Shown: positions 1-9,836 of the stretch, piece by piece | How the letters are laid out: every line of letters starts with the position of its first letter | Position numbering within the stretch: position 1 is the first letter of the stretch | Source of the DNA: Halobaculum rubrum | Lineage (GTDB): Archaea; Halobacteriota; Halobacteria; Halobacteriales; Haloferacaceae | DNA: 64,000 nt | Direction: 5' to 3' | NCBI RefSeq assembly: GCF_019880225.1 | Contig: NZ_CP082284.1 | Location: 1,860,001 to 1,924,000, forward strand | Notes under the pieces: generated by a model | What the model saw: only the letters and a program-made list of their open reading frames with translations | What the model was told of the DNA's origin: nothing | Database searches by the model: none | Position numbers and translations under genes: made by a program

Positions 1-1
1 G

Positions 2-1504
2 ACCCGCCAGTCGATCCAGCTCCACTGGATCCGGCTGGAGGACATCCCCGAGATCTTCGAGAAGCTGGAGGCCAACGGCCTGTCGACCCAGCAGGCGTGC
101 GGCGACTCCTGGCGTAACATCGTGGGCTGCCCCGTCGCCGGCAAGGACTCCAACGAGTTCGTCGACGCGCTGCCCGTCGCGCTGGACCTCAACGAGACGT
201 TCAAGGGTGACGACGACCACGCGAACCTCCCGCGTAAGTGGAAGGTGAGCGTCACCGGCTGCGAGGAGGGCTGCGGGCAGGGCGACATCAACGACCTCGC
301 GTTCGAGCCGGCCGAGAAGCAGGGACAGAAGGGGTTCAACGTCCGCGTCGGCGGCGGCCTCTCGCGCAACGAGCCGCGGCTCGCTCGCGACATCGACGTG
401 TTCGTCCCGCCGGAGGACGTCGACGCCGTCGCCGGCGGCCTCTCGGCGCTGTTCGACGACCACGGCGACCGCGAGGACCGCTACAACGCTCGGATGAAGT
501 TCCTCACCGACGAGTGGGGGACCGAGAAGATCCGGCGCGTCCTCCAAGAGGACTACGTCGACTTCGGGCTCCAGCACGCCGGCCAGGACCTCCGCGACGA
601 GTACACGTACAACTCCGGGCGCAACGACGCCGGCCACCACGACCACGTCGGCGTCCACGAGCAGAACGACGGCGACTACTACGTCGGCCTGAACGTCCTC
701 GTCGGGCGGATGGGCGCCGACGACACCCGCGAACTCGCCCGGATCGCCGACGAGTACGGCTCCGGCGAGGTGCGCGTCACCCAGCGCCAGAACGTCATCG
801 TCACCGACGTGCCCGAGGCGGACCTCGACGACCTGCTCGCGGAGGACCTGCTCGACACCTACGAGCCGGACCCGCACACGTTCATGCGCGGCTCCATCGC
901 CTGCACGGGCACGGAGTTCTGCTCGCTGTCGATCGTCGAGACGAAGAACCGGCAGGTGCGGTACGCCCGCTGGCTCACGGACAACGTCGAGGTGCCCGAC
1001 GGCGTCGACGACTTCCACATCCACCTGTCGGGCTGTACGGCCTCCTGTGCGCAGCCGCAGATCGCCGACATCAGCCTGCGCGGGATGAAGACGCGCAAGG
1101 ACGGCGAGGCGGTCGAGGCGCTCGACATCGGCCTCGGCGGCGGCCTCGGCGCCGAGCCGCGCTTCGCGGAGTGGGTCGAGCAGCGCGTGCCCGCCGACGA
1201 GGTACCCGGCGCTATCGGGAACCTGCTCGCGAACTTCGAGGAGCGTCGCGAGGAGCGCGTTGTCCCGGAGGGACAACGAAAAGGAGACGGCGAAGCCGTC
1301 GAGTACGAGTCCTTCCGCGACTTCGTCGAGCGCACCGACGAGGAGACGCTCGCCGAGCTGGTCGAGCCGGAGGAGACCTCCTACGAGGACCCGTACATGC
1401 ACAACACGAAGCTGACGTGGTACCCGTACGCCGACGAGGACGACATGGACGCCTCGCCCGCGCCGGCGCGGGCGGACGGAACGCCCATCACCTCCGACGA
1501 CTGA
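2..1504 (+). CDS. nirA: Ferredoxin-type nitrite/sulfite reductase, 3' part (500 codons)
   Basis: C-terminal part of a siroheme-dependent reductase; the frame is already open at base 2, so the start lies outside the window. The family performs six-electron reduction of nitrite to ammonia or sulfite to sulfide in the cytoplasm with ferredoxin as donor. The siroheme/[4Fe-4S] ligands are visible as C-x5-C (codons at 902 and 920) and C-x3-C (1034 and 1046), and the fragment opens with the family's T-R-Q-S motif. An assimilatory nitrite reductase is my preferred reading, but a sulfite reductase cannot be excluded from sequence alone. A charged stretch near 1250-1300 looks inserted and is palindromic (see separate entry). 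The next small gene starts 8 bases downstream and is probably co-transcribed. Confidence 0.88.
   Translation, partial: TRQSIQLHWIRLEDIPEIFEKLEANGLSTQQACGDSWRNIVGCPVAGKDSNEFVDALPVALDLNETFKGDDDHANLPRKWKVSVTGCEEGCGQGDINDLAFEPAEKQGQKGFNVRVGGGLSRNEPRLARDIDVFVPPEDVDAVAGGLSALFDDHGDREDRYNARMKFLTDEWGTEKIRRVLQEDYVDFGLQHAGQDLRDEYTYNSGRNDAGHHDHVGVHEQNDGDYYVGLNVLVGRMGADDTRELARIADEYGSGEVRVTQRQNVIVTDVPEADLDDLLAEDLLDTYEPDPHTFMRGSIACTGTEFCSLSIVETKNRQVRYARWLTDNVEVPDGVDDFHIHLSGCTASCAQPQIADISLRGMKTRKDGEAVEALDIGLGGGLGAEPRFAEWVEQRVPADEVPGAIGNLLANFEERREERVVPEGQRKGDGEAVEYESFRDFVERTDEETLAELVEPEETSYEDPYMHNTKLTWYPYADEDDMDASPAPARADGTPITSDD
1258..1300. repeat. Two adjacent perfect hairpins inside the reductase gene
   Basis: Bases 1258-1266 (CGTTGTCCC) pair perfectly with 1270-1278 across a 3-base loop. 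Bases 1286-1291 (GACGGC) pair with 1295-1300 across GAA. Both lie in frame and encode a stretch around V-V-P-E-G-Q-R-K-G that breaks an otherwise conserved C-terminal region. The look is that of a small palindromic insertion that stayed in frame; this is inference. Confidence 0.6.
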
Positions 1505-1512
1505 AGGCGGGT

Positions 1513-1800
1513 ATGCCCGACCGGCTCATCCGCGTCAACGCCTACACGACCTTCGAACTGCTCGACGGCTTCGCCCGCGGGCACGACTTCGAGGAGGACG
1601 CAGTCGCCGTGTTGAACGTCACGGCGCCCCGCGAGAACCCCGAGGAGGTGACGCTCGAACTCGAACTCGACAACACCGGACTGGAGGCGCTCCCGCCCCA
1701 CGCCGAGGGCGTCACCCTCTCCGCGGCGGACGCACGCGAACTCGCCGGCGAACTGGAGAAATACGCCGCCCGCGTCGAGGCCGCGAACGGAGAGAACTGA
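1513..1800 (+). CDS. Small haloarchaeal conserved protein (DUF6360-like)
   Basis: 95-residue soluble acidic protein starting M-P-D-R-L-I-R-V-N-A-Y-T-T-F. It resembles the haloarchaeal family I know as DUF6360, whose function is unknown. There are no membrane segments, cysteines or known catalytic motifs. The pattern of short strands followed by a C-terminal helix (A-R-E-L-A-G-E-L-E-K-Y) suggests a compact alpha/beta fold. It follows the nitrite/sulfite reductase by 8 bases in the same direction, so it is probably its co-transcribed partner; an accessory role is possible but unproven. The family name is from memory, so treat it as tentative. Confidence 0.75.
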   Translation: MPDRLIRVNAYTTFELLDGFARGHDFEEDAVAVLNVTAPRENPEEVTLELELDNTGLEALPPHAEGVTLSAADARELAGELEKYAARVEAANGEN

Positions 1801-1909
1801 TCGAGGACTGTCCGGGGCCACCGGCGACTCTCCCGCGGGCGACCGCCCCGTTCTCACCGCCGAGAGTCGGGGAGGAATCCTTTTGTAGCGTCCAGATGGA
1901 GCCGGACTC

Positions 1910-2146
1910 ATGTGGGTACGGGAGCGGGACGCCGTCGACTATCTGGGGATCGCCGCCGTGACGGTCCTCGCGTGGATCCACTTCCCGTACCGATTCTTCG
2001 TGTACACGCAGCTCCACTACGCGGCGTGGTGGCTCCAGCGGTGGATCGACCAGTCGCCCACCGAAGTCGTCGGGATCGCCGTGATCGTCTCCGCGGTGGC
2101 CGGCGGCGCCCTGCTCGCCGGCATCGTTCGATCCGCCTCGGCGTAG
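1910..2146 (+). CDS. Small two-helix membrane protein, hypothetical
   Basis: 78-residue protein of unknown function with two likely membrane segments (about residues 11-32 and 53-74) joined by an aromatic-rich loop with several Trp and Tyr. The ATG at 1910 is preceded by a T-rich stretch (CCTTTTGTAG at 1879-1888) about 27 bases upstream, as expected for a leaderless archaeal promoter. The gene lies alone between the reductase cluster and an aldolase. No family is recognised. Codon use looks normal for the region (third positions G/C), which supports a real gene. Confidence 0.6.
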   Translation: MWVRERDAVDYLGIAAVTVLAWIHFPYRFFVYTQLHYAAWWLQRWIDQSPTEVVGIAVIVSAVAGGALLAGIVRSASA

Positions 2147-2218
2147 CGACCGACGGCGTAGCGGCAGTCGAACGGGGGTTGTGCGGGCTTGATGTCCCGT
2201 CGGCGAGGAGCGGTTCGT

Positions 2219-3019
2219 ATGACCGACGACCCCGGCGTCGCGGGACTGCGTTCGACCCTCCGCGAGAACCCCGCCGGCCACTGGCTGTCGACCCCCTCGC
2301 CAGGGATCGCCGAACAGCTCGCGCTCACCGACGCCGACTTCGTCGTGATCGACACCGAGCACGCGCCGACGGACACCGAGTCCGTGGAGGCGGCCGTCCG
2401 CGCGGTCGACGCCGCGAACGCCCACGGCGAGGGGAGCCGGGGCGAGCGCGAGACGGGGGCCGTGGTCCGAGTCGCGTGGAACGATCACGTCCGGATCAAG
2501 CGCGTGCTCGACACCGGCGCCGCCGGCGTGATGGCGCCACAGGTGAACACAGTCCAGCAGGCGGAGGCGTTCGTCGAGGCTGCGCGCTATCCGCCCGAGG
2601 GTCGCCGCGGCGTCGCGGGGACGCGCGCCTCGGGGTACGGCCGCGACCTCGACGACTACTACGACCGCGCGAACGACCGCATCGCCACGATCGCCCAGAT
2701 CGAAACCGAAACCGCGGTCGAGAACGCCGCCGACATCGCCGCCGTCGACGGCCTCGACGCGCTGCTCGTCGGTCCGGCCGACCTCTCCGCGGATCTGGGC
2801 GTCTTCGGGGAGTACGAGTCCGACCGGTTCCTCGGGGCCGTCGAGGCGGTACTCGCGGACAGCGAGGTGCCGGTCGGCACGCTCGCGACTTCGTCCGCGG
2901 AGATCGATCACTGGGCGTCCGTGGGGTACGACTACCAGATCGTCGGCGTCGACGCCGGGTACGTCGCCGCCGGCGCCGAGGCGGCGCTGGAGCGGTACGC
3001 CGCCGCCGAGGAGGAGTGA
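2219..3019 (+). CDS. HpcH/HpaI-family class II aldolase
   Basis: 266-residue metal-dependent pyruvate aldolase-like enzyme. The family cleaves 4-hydroxy-2-oxoacids (for example 4-hydroxy-2-oxoheptanedioate or 2-keto-3-deoxy-rhamnonate) to pyruvate plus an aldehyde; the substrate here is not known. Visible motifs are V-V-I-D-T-E-H-A-P (about residues 41-49), R-V-A-W-N-D, M-A-P-Q-V-N-T-V, the Y-P-P-E-G-R-R-G loop and the late L-L-V-G-P-A-D-L-S metal/phosphate region. A Gly/Glu/Arg-rich insertion (about residues 68-79) precedes the R-V-A-W motif. An upstream in-frame ATG at 2189 exists, but conservation begins at 2219 (M-T-D-D-P-G-V). It stands alone, with no pathway neighbours. Confidence 0.85.
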   Translation: MTDDPGVAGLRSTLRENPAGHWLSTPSPGIAEQLALTDADFVVIDTEHAPTDTESVEAAVRAVDAANAHGEGSRGERETGAVVRVAWNDHVRIKRVLDTGAAGVMAPQVNTVQQAEAFVEAARYPPEGRRGVAGTRASGYGRDLDDYYDRANDRIATIAQIETETAVENAADIAAVDGLDALLVGPADLSADLGVFGEYESDRFLGAVEAVLADSEVPVGTLATSSAEIDHWASVGYDYQIVGVDAGYVAAGAEAALERYAAAEEE

Positions 3020-3032
3020 GTCCGGCGGGAGC

Positions 3033-3224
3033 TCAGACCGCGCGGCCGGGCTCGCTCGTGCCGACCAGGTACGTCCCGTACGTGAGCAGTGCCGCCGCCG
3101 GGACCAGCGCCCAACTCGCGAGCGACCCGGACTGCGGGGCCAGGCTCGGGAAGAACAGCACGGTGCCGACGAGCATGAGGACCGCGCCGAGGATGACCGG
3201 TTTCTGCATGAGCGTCCATGGCAT
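3033..3224 (-). CDS. Small two-helix membrane protein, hypothetical
   Basis: 63-residue protein with two hydrophobic segments (about residues 10-27 and 39-55), no recognised family. A longer reading to 3311 is possible, but the extra residues would overlap the end of the neighbouring DUF1684 gene and look non-coding. The ATG at 3224 has an AT-rich stretch (AAAAGTAACCCTTAGT on this strand) about 10-25 bases upstream. A further ATG at 3209 (M-Q-K-P-V-I-L-G) is a possible alternative. It is convergent with the aldolase gene, 13 bases away. Confidence 0.6.
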   Translation of the reverse strand: MPWTLMQKPVILGAVLMLVGTVLFFPSLAPQSGSLASWALVPAAALLTYGTYLVGTSEPGRAV

Positions 3225-3307
3225 CTCGCCCGTACTAAGGGTTACTTTTCTCGCGGTCGCGACCAGGGAGACGACGATCGGACCGGCACCGACGGTCGAG
3301 CGAGCGG

Positions 3308-3913
3308 TCACTCGAGCGCCGGATCGCGCTCGCCCGCCGGGACCGCGACCTCGAGCCAGTTGTCGGTCGGCGGCAGCGGGCAGGCGAACGCGTCCGCGAA
3401 CGCGCAGAAGGGCGTGTACGCGAGGTTGAAATCCAGCGTCACCTCGTCGATCTCGCCGAGGTCGCCGTCGGGGTGGAGGTCCATGTACCGGCCGCCGTCG
3501 TACGTCTGCTGGCCGGTCGTCTTGTCGCGGAACGGGAGAAACAGCGCCGCCGAGCCTTCAGCCCGCAGCGCCGCCAGCGACGCCTCGACCTCGCCGCCGC
3601 CGGCGGCCGGGAGCGTGAACGACAGCGTCGCGACGCGGTGGAACCGCTCTGCGGTGCCGTTGCGGACCGTCAGCTCAATGGTCTCGGGATCGTCGTGCAC
3701 CTCGACGGCCGCCCGCACGCGGAAGGCGGGGTCGGGATCGAAGTAGTCGAGGCCGTCGAAGTCGTCGCGCAGCGCAGGGTCGAGCGGCGACTGCGGGTCG
3801 CTCGCGAGGAACTCGTCTTTCTCGTCGCGCATCTCGCGGAGGCGCGCGAGCCACTCGTCGTCGCCGGCTCCGGCGTCGGTGTCGTCAGCGTGGCCGTCGG
3901 CGTCGTCGGTCAT
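3308..3913 (-). CDS. DUF1684 family protein
   Basis: 201-residue soluble protein of the widespread DUF1684 family, whose biochemical role is unknown. Diagnostic features are the early L-R-E-M-R-D-E-K-D-E-F motif, a central beta-rich region, the L-F-L-P-F-R-D-K-T-T-G stretch, G-G-R-Y-M-D-L and the late D-F-N-L-A-Y-T-P-F-C-A-F with P-L-P-P-T-D-N-W-L near the C terminus. The start is set at M-T-D-D-A-D-G, because residues further upstream are Arg-rich and unlike the family. The N terminus is an acidic extension typical of halophiles. No operon partner is visible. Confidence 0.87.
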   Translation of the reverse strand: MTDDADGHADDTDAGAGDDEWLARLREMRDEKDEFLASDPQSPLDPALRDDFDGLDYFDPDPAFRVRAAVEVHDDPETIELTVRNGTAERFHRVATLSFTLPAAGGGEVEASLAALRAEGSAALFLPFRDKTTGQQTYDGGRYMDLHPDGDLGEIDEVTLDFNLAYTPFCAFADAFACPLPPTDNWLEVAVPAGERDPALE

Positions 3914-4044
3914 ACCCGGGATTCGGTGCCGCGAGGGTTCAATCCCGCGTTCCGTCCCCTCGGACACGGTCCGGCGCTCCCGCTGGGGCGGGCAACGGGC
4001 ACACGCCGGCCGAAAGATCGGTGGCGTTCGACGGGCGAGGCGGC

Positions 4045-4668
4045 TTACCGGCGGGCCAACAGCGCCGCGCCGACGAGCGCGACGAGGGCGGCGAGGGCCG
4101 TGAAGCCGGGGCCGCTCGTCTCGGTGGCCGAGTCGGTCGCGGTCGCGCCGCCGTCGTCGCTCGTGGTGGCGGCGTCAGCCTCGGTGGTCGACGCCGTCGC
4201 GGTGGCCGTCTCGGTCGCAGTCTCGGTCGTACGCGTGAACTCCTCGCTCGCGACGTACGCTGTGTCGGCGATGGCCTGGCCGTTCTCGTTCGTGTACGCG
4301 AGGTCGGCGGAGGCGTTGAACGACTCCGGGCCCTCGTTGCGGTGGGCCTGAGCCACGACGACCTGGCTTCGCGAGAGCGCCGGGGAGATCGAGACGGTGA
4401 CGTTCTCGTGCGTGCCGGCCTCCAGGTACGCGGAGTTGCCGACGAGACCGCCCGAGGAGTTGTAGACGGCGACGAAGCCGCCCTCGGGGAGCGTCACCTC
4501 GGAGACGGTGACCTCCTCGACGCCGACCTGGTCGTCGAAGGTGACGTCGGCGGAGGCGTTCGCGGTCTGTGCGGTCGCGGTGCCGGCGGCGAGGCCGCCC
4601 GCGAGGGCGACGGCGCCGACCAGCACGGAGAGCAGTACGAGTGCGGGGAGTGTAGATCGTGCGTTCAT
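4045..4668 (-). CDS. Surface protein with DUF7282-like domain and PGF-CTERM sorting signal
   Basis: 207-residue exported protein. It has an N-terminal Sec-type signal (hydrophobic core about residues 8-28, then A-T-A-Q-T). A beta-rich domain follows with the motif V-T-V-S-E-V-T-L-P-E-G-G-F-V-A-V-Y (DUF7282-like). Then comes a Thr/Ser/Ala-rich stalk (about 145-184), likely O-glycosylated. The end is P-G-F at about 187-189, a hydrophobic segment and a terminal R-R. That tail is the PGF-CTERM signal processed by archaeosortase A, which lipid-anchors proteins to the outer face of the membrane in haloarchaea. The ligand or role is unknown. It is divergent from threonine synthase across a 272-base gap. 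Confidence 0.86.
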   Translation of the reverse strand: MNARSTLPALVLLSVLVGAVALAGGLAAGTATAQTANASADVTFDDQVGVEEVTVSEVTLPEGGFVAVYNSSGGLVGNSAYLEAGTHENVTVSISPALSRSQVVVAQAHRNEGPESFNASADLAYTNENGQAIADTAYVASEEFTRTTETATETATATASTTEADAATTSDDGGATATDSATETSGPGFTALAALVALVGAALLARR

Positions 4669-4940
4669 CTGTAGCAGGAACTCGCGGCGTTCGTGACGCC
4701 GGAGCTACCTCGCGATTCACGGTTCGCAGGAAAGAGTCCGTCGCTCCCGGACGTGAAAAGTTGGCATACGGCGTGGGGATCGGTGGCGATACCCGGGACG
4801 GACCCGGGCCGGATACGGGAGGCGATCGCGGATCGATCGGGGGACGGTCGAATCCTCGCGGAGGAACTGTCGCCGCTTCAACGACCTGCCGAGCCGTGCG
4901 GTGCGCCGGGCTTTTGCCGACCGGCGACCGCGGGTGGACC

Positions 4941-6257
4941 GTGCTCATCTGCTACGCCTGCGGGCGCGCCGCGGCGTCGGGCCAGCGGTGCCCCGACTGC
5001 GGCGAGCCGCTATGGTTCGACACCGACCCGGCGGGATTCGACTGGCCCGACCGCGACGGCGTCCGGGCGTTCGCCGACCTCCTCCCGGTCGAAGCGCCCG
5101 ACTCTGGGCTCGCGGCCGCTGCGGGGTCGACGCCGTTGATTCGAGCGTCCGGCCTCGACGTCGAGGGCGTCCGCGTCCACGTGAAACTGGAGGGGACCAA
5201 CCCGACCGGCTCGTTCAAGGACCGCGGGAGCGCGGTCGGCGTCGCGGCGGCGGTCTCCGGGGACGCCGGAACGGCGGGCGTCGCCGGAGGCGAACGTGGA
5301 GGCGAGGCCGAGGCGCCGACCGCAGTCGGCACCGTCTCGCACGGCAACATGGCCGCCTCGATGGCCGCCCACGCCGCGAGCGCCGGCGTCGACTGCGTCG
5401 TGCTCGTCCCCGCCGACATCTCCGACTCCCGGCTCGACCGGATCGCGGCGTACGGCCCGCGGATCGTCCGCGTCGACGGCGACTACGGCCGGCTCTACTA
5501 CGACGCGCTCGACCTCGGACCCGAGGCGGGGATCGCGTTCGTCAACTCCGACTCGCCGCTTCGCGTCGCCGGCCAGAAGACGACGACGCTGGAGGTCCTG
5601 CGGGCGTTCGCCGCCGCCGAGGCCGAGGAGGGCGGGGAGGTCGGGACGGTCGGGGAAGAGGGGACCTCCGAGGCGGCGTCCTCGCCGGCGACGCCCGACG
5701 CGGTCGTCATGCCGGTCAGCAGCGGCGGCCACGCCAGCGCCGCGTGGAAAGCCGTCTGCGAGGCGACCGCGGCCGGACTCATCGACGACCCGCCGCGGCT
5801 CTACTTCGTACAGGCGGCGGCCTGTGCCCCCGTCGCAGACGCGTTCGCGCGCGGCGACGACGCGGTGACGCGCCTGGAGGCGGACGAGGTGGGTGAGACG
5901 GTCGCGTACTCGATCGCCAACCCGGATCCGCCGAGCGGCACCCGAGCTCTGAGGGCCGCCCGGGACACCGACGGCGCGGTCCTCGCCGTCGACGACGACG
6001 CGATCCGGACGGCGCGGCGCGACCTCGCGGCCGCCGGAATGCGGATCGAGGCCGCGTCGGCGACGACGCTGGCGGGACTCCGTCGGCTCCGCGAGCGCGG
6101 CGCGGTGGACGCGGGCGAACACGTCGTCCTCGTCGCCACCGGCGTCGGCTACGGGGAAACTGATCACGGGGACGGCGACACCGGAGCGGCGGACACCGAG
6201 ACCGTGACCCGGGGGGGACTGGCGGCCGCGCTCGGCGTCGAATCGACCGACGGCTGA
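4941..6257 (+). CDS. thrC: Threonine synthase-like PLP enzyme
   Basis: 438-residue fold-type II PLP enzyme, probably threonine synthase (O-phosphohomoserine to threonine plus phosphate). The N terminus carries a zinc-ribbon-like pair C-Y-A-C and C-P-D-C, usual for the archaeal enzyme. The PLP lysine is K93 in G-S-F-K-D-R-G, and S-H-G-N-M-A-A-S is the next active-site segment. A GTG at 4941 gives M-L-I-C-Y-A-C-G. Upstream in-frame starts would add a non-conserved Arg/Gly-rich leader and are rejected. Two Gly/Glu-rich insertions (about residues 110-130 and 230-252) look like surface loops. Other PLP lyases of the family remain possible. It stands alone. Confidence 0.82.
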   Translation: MLICYACGRAAASGQRCPDCGEPLWFDTDPAGFDWPDRDGVRAFADLLPVEAPDSGLAAAAGSTPLIRASGLDVEGVRVHVKLEGTNPTGSFKDRGSAVGVAAAVSGDAGTAGVAGGERGGEAEAPTAVGTVSHGNMAASMAAHAASAGVDCVVLVPADISDSRLDRIAAYGPRIVRVDGDYGRLYYDALDLGPEAGIAFVNSDSPLRVAGQKTTTLEVLRAFAAAEAEEGGEVGTVGEEGTSEAASSPATPDAVVMPVSSGGHASAAWKAVCEATAAGLIDDPPRLYFVQAAACAPVADAFARGDDAVTRLEADEVGETVAYSIANPDPPSGTRALRAARDTDGAVLAVDDDAIRTARRDLAAAGMRIEAASATTLAGLRRLRERGAVDAGEHVVLVATGVGYGETDHGDGDTGAADTETVTRGGLAAALGVESTDG

Positions 6258-6277
6258 AAAACGGAGAACCGAGGCGT

Positions 6278-7147
6278 CTACAGGAAGTCCTCGATGTGGT
6301 CTGCGACCTCGTTGGGCGTGTCGCCGACCGGGACGCCCGCGTCGTTGAGCGCGCCGATCTTCGACTCGGCGGTGCCGGTGCCGGAGCCGGAGACGATGGC
6401 GCCGGCGTGGCCCATGCGCTTGCCCGGCGGGGCGGTGCGCCCGGCGATGAAGCCGGCGACGGGCGTGTCCATGTTCTGAGCGATGTACCTGGCGGCCTGC
6501 TCCTCGTCCTCGCCGCCGATCTCGCCGCACATGACGACGGCCTTCGTGTCCTTGTCGGCCTCGAACGCCTCCAGCGCGTCGACGAAGGAGGTCCCGATGA
6601 TCGGGTCGCCGCCGATGCCGATGGCGGTCGTTTGCCCGATGCCGCGCTCGGTCAGGTTCGAGACGACCTGATACGTCAGGGTCCCCGATCGGGAGACGAG
6701 CCCCACGTCGCCCGACTCGAAGATGTTGCCCGGGAGGATGCCCAGCTTCGCCTCGCCGGGGGTGATGATCCCCGGACAGTTCGGCCCGATGAGACGGGTG
6801 TCGACCTCCGAGAGGCGCTTGTTCACCTTCGCCATGTCCTGGGTCGGGATCCCCTCGGTGATGGCGACCACGAGGTCCAGATCGGTGTCGAGCGCCTCGA
6901 AGACGGCGTCGCCGGCGAACGCCGGCGGGACGAACACGACGGAGGCGTCGGCGTCCTCGGCGTCGACGGCCTCGTCGACGGTGTCGTAGACGGGGACGCC
7001 GGCGACCTCCTGACCGCCCTTCCCGGGCACCGCGCCCGCGACGACGTTCGTGCCGTACTCCAGCATCTGTTCGGTGTGGAACTTGCCTTCCCCGCCCGTG
7101 ATGCCCTGCACCACGACACGGGTGTCGTCGTCGACGAAAATGCTCAC
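6278..7147 (-). CDS. sucD: Succinate-CoA ligase subunit alpha
   Basis: 289-residue alpha subunit of succinyl-CoA synthetase (TCA cycle: succinyl-CoA, ADP/GDP and phosphate to succinate, CoA and NTP). It shows the CoA-binding N-terminal fold ([11 protein letters not shown]), [10 protein letters not shown] and the phospho-histidine segment G-H-A-G-A-I-V. The start is the GTG at 7147 (M-S-I-F-V-D-D-D), chosen because GAGGTG lies 8 bases upstream as a good Shine-Dalgarno site and because homologues begin there; a GTG three codons earlier is the alternative. It lies 79 bases downstream of sucC in the same direction, with a tandem repeat between them. Confidence 0.95.
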   Translation of the reverse strand: MSIFVDDDTRVVVQGITGGEGKFHTEQMLEYGTNVVAGAVPGKGGQEVAGVPVYDTVDEAVDAEDADASVVFVPPAFAGDAVFEALDTDLDLVVAITEGIPTQDMAKVNKRLSEVDTRLIGPNCPGIITPGEAKLGILPGNIFESGDVGLVSRSGTLTYQVVSNLTERGIGQTTAIGIGGDPIIGTSFVDALEAFEADKDTKAVVMCGEIGGEDEEQAARYIAQNMDTPVAGFIAGRTAPPGKRMGHAGAIVSGSGTGTAESKIGALNDAGVPVGDTPNEVADHIEDFL

Positions 7148-7183
7148 GCGGACCACCTCGTGGACCGCGTGCGTTCACGAGTA

Positions 7184-7214
7184 GTGAGCGAGCGAACCGT
7201 GTGAGCGAGCGAAC
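7184..7214. repeat. Tandem 14-base repeat between sucC and sucD
   Basis: GTGAGCGAGCGAAC occurs exactly at 7184-7197 and again at 7201-7214, three bases apart. The pair fills much of the sucC-sucD spacer. Each unit itself contains the tetramer GAGC twice. The function is unknown; it could affect mRNA stability between the two cistrons or simply be slippage-prone sequence. Confidence 0.8.
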
Positions 7215-7226
7215 TTCTCGGGTAAG

Positions 7227-8372
<1,146 letters not shown>

Positions 8373-8457
8373 GCGTGTTGATAGCAGCCACTCGGGGGGT
8401 TAAATCCCGCCGATTCCGGTCGCGCTCGCGCCGCCGGTGGGGAGCGCGCCCGACGGT

Positions 8458-8748
8458 TCACGCCCGCTGCACGAGTCCTTGCCCGACCCCGGCCAGGAGA
8501 AGGCCGACGACGGCGACGACGCCCGACCACAGCACCGACGGGCGGAGGAGGATGTCGTTGCAGCCGTCGGTGTACGTCAGCGTCGGCGGCCACGCCCGCA
8601 CCCCGGTGACGGCGAACTCGACGAGCCGTCGCGGGCCGGGACAGAACACCTCGGTCGCCGCGGCGACGGGGCCGACCGTCACGAGCAACACCGTACAGAC
8701 GAGCAGCCCGGCGCCGAACAGCGTCGCGCCGGCGTGCCGGATGAACAT
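8458..8748 (-). CDS. Small two-helix membrane protein, hypothetical
   Basis: 96-residue protein with two membrane segments (about residues 7-29 and 72-92). The loop between them holds two cysteines (C36 in F-C-P-G-P-R-R and C63 in D-G-C-N-D) that could form a disulfide on the cell exterior. I do not recognise the family. It lies between sucC and a divergent reductase gene and shares no obvious operon. Base composition and codon use match the neighbours, so it is probably a real gene. Confidence 0.62.
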   Translation of the reverse strand: MFIRHAGATLFGAGLLVCTVLLVTVGPVAAATEVFCPGPRRLVEFAVTGVRAWPPTLTYTDGCNDILLRPSVLWSGVVAVVGLLLAGVGQGLVQRA

Positions 8749-8873
8749 ATCCGATGGCTACCGCGGCGGACACTTTCACTCCACCGGTCGCCGGCGGCGG
8801 TGATCGTGTCGGGACGATCGGTGCGGTTCCGCCGCCGCCCGGAGTTAAGTCACCTCGGGGGGAGAGATCGACC

Positions 8874-9836
8874 ATGCGAGCGGTCCGCTTCCACGAACAC
8901 GGTGGCGAATCGGTGCTCCAGGTGGACGACGTCGACCGGCCCGAGCCGGCGCCCGACGAGGTGCTCGTCGAGGTCGCCGCCGCGGGCGTCAACCCCGTGG
9001 ACACGTACTTCCGCGAGGGGTCGTACGAGCCGTACGGCTTGCCCGCGATCCCCGGCGTCGACGCCGCCGGAACGGCCGCCGCGGTCGGCGAGGCCGTCGA
9101 GGGGATCGCCGAGGGGGACAAGGTGTTCGCGACCGGCCTGTCGGGGGCGATGCCGGGCGGCTACGCCGAGTTCGTCGCCGTCCCCGACGACCGCGTCGCG
9201 GCGCTCCCCGACGACGCCGATCTCGTCGCCGCCGGCGCGGCCGGGGTCGCCGCCGTCACGGCCTGGCGAGCGCTCGTCCAGCACGCCACCCTCCGACCGG
9301 CCGAGACGGTGTTGATCCACGGCGGCTCCGGCGGCGTCGGCCACGCCGCCGTGCAGGTCGCCGCCGCAACCGGCGCCCACGTGATCGCCACCGCGGCCGA
9401 GGGGTACCACGACAGGGTGGCGGCGCTCGGCGCCGACGCGGTGCTCGACTACAACCGCGACGACCTCGCGGAGGCGGTCGTCGACGCCGCCGAGGGCGAC
9501 GGCGTCGACGTGATTCTCGACCATCGGCTCGACGAGTACCTCGGCCTCGACGCCGAGGTCGCAACACAGGGGTGTCGCGTCGTCGGGATCGGCGAGAACG
9601 ACCCCGCGATCGGGTTCCCGGAGTCGGCGGCGGCCCGGGGCAAGGACCTGAACCTCCAGCTCATGTCGATGTTCAACACGCCGAGCCTCGCGGACGCGCT
9701 CGACGACCTCGCCTCCCTGTGGGGCGAGGACATCACGATCGAGGTGGCCCACAGCTACGACCTGGAGGGTGCCGCGGAGGCTCAGCGGGCGGTGATGGAG
9801 GACAGCTTCCTCGGGAAGCTGGTCATCGAGCCCTGA
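8874..9836 (+). CDS. Zinc-less alcohol dehydrogenase / NADPH:quinone reductase family
   Basis: 320-residue MDR-superfamily oxidoreductase of the quinone reductase branch. The N-terminal GroES-like domain begins M-R-A-V-R-F-H-E-H-G-G, with G-V-N-P-V-D-T and P-G-V-D-A-A-G-T. The nucleotide-binding motif is G-G-S-G-G-V-G-H-A-A at about residues 150-159. The catalytic zinc cysteine of alcohol dehydrogenases is absent, as expected for quinone/enone reductases. The ATG at 8874 follows a GAGTTAAGT box about 30 bases upstream; a longer in-frame reading from 8754 lacks similarity. The physiological substrate is unknown. Confidence 0.88.
   Translation: MRAVRFHEHGGESVLQVDDVDRPEPAPDEVLVEVAAAGVNPVDTYFREGSYEPYGLPAIPGVDAAGTAAAVGEAVEGIAEGDKVFATGLSGAMPGGYAEFVAVPDDRVAALPDDADLVAAGAAGVAAVTAWRALVQHATLRPAETVLIHGGSGGVGHAAVQVAAATGAHVIATAAEGYHDRVAALGADAVLDYNRDDLAEAVVDAAEGDGVDVILDHRLDEYLGLDAEVATQGCRVVGIGENDPAIGFPESAAARGKDLNLQLMSMFNTPSLADALDDLASLWGEDITIEVAHSYDLEGAAEAQRAVMEDSFLGKLVIEP

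Noticed and set aside
3930-3955. GGTTCAATCCC resembling a tRNA T-arm
   Set aside because: One base short of the T-loop, and no acceptor or anticodon stems can be drawn around it.
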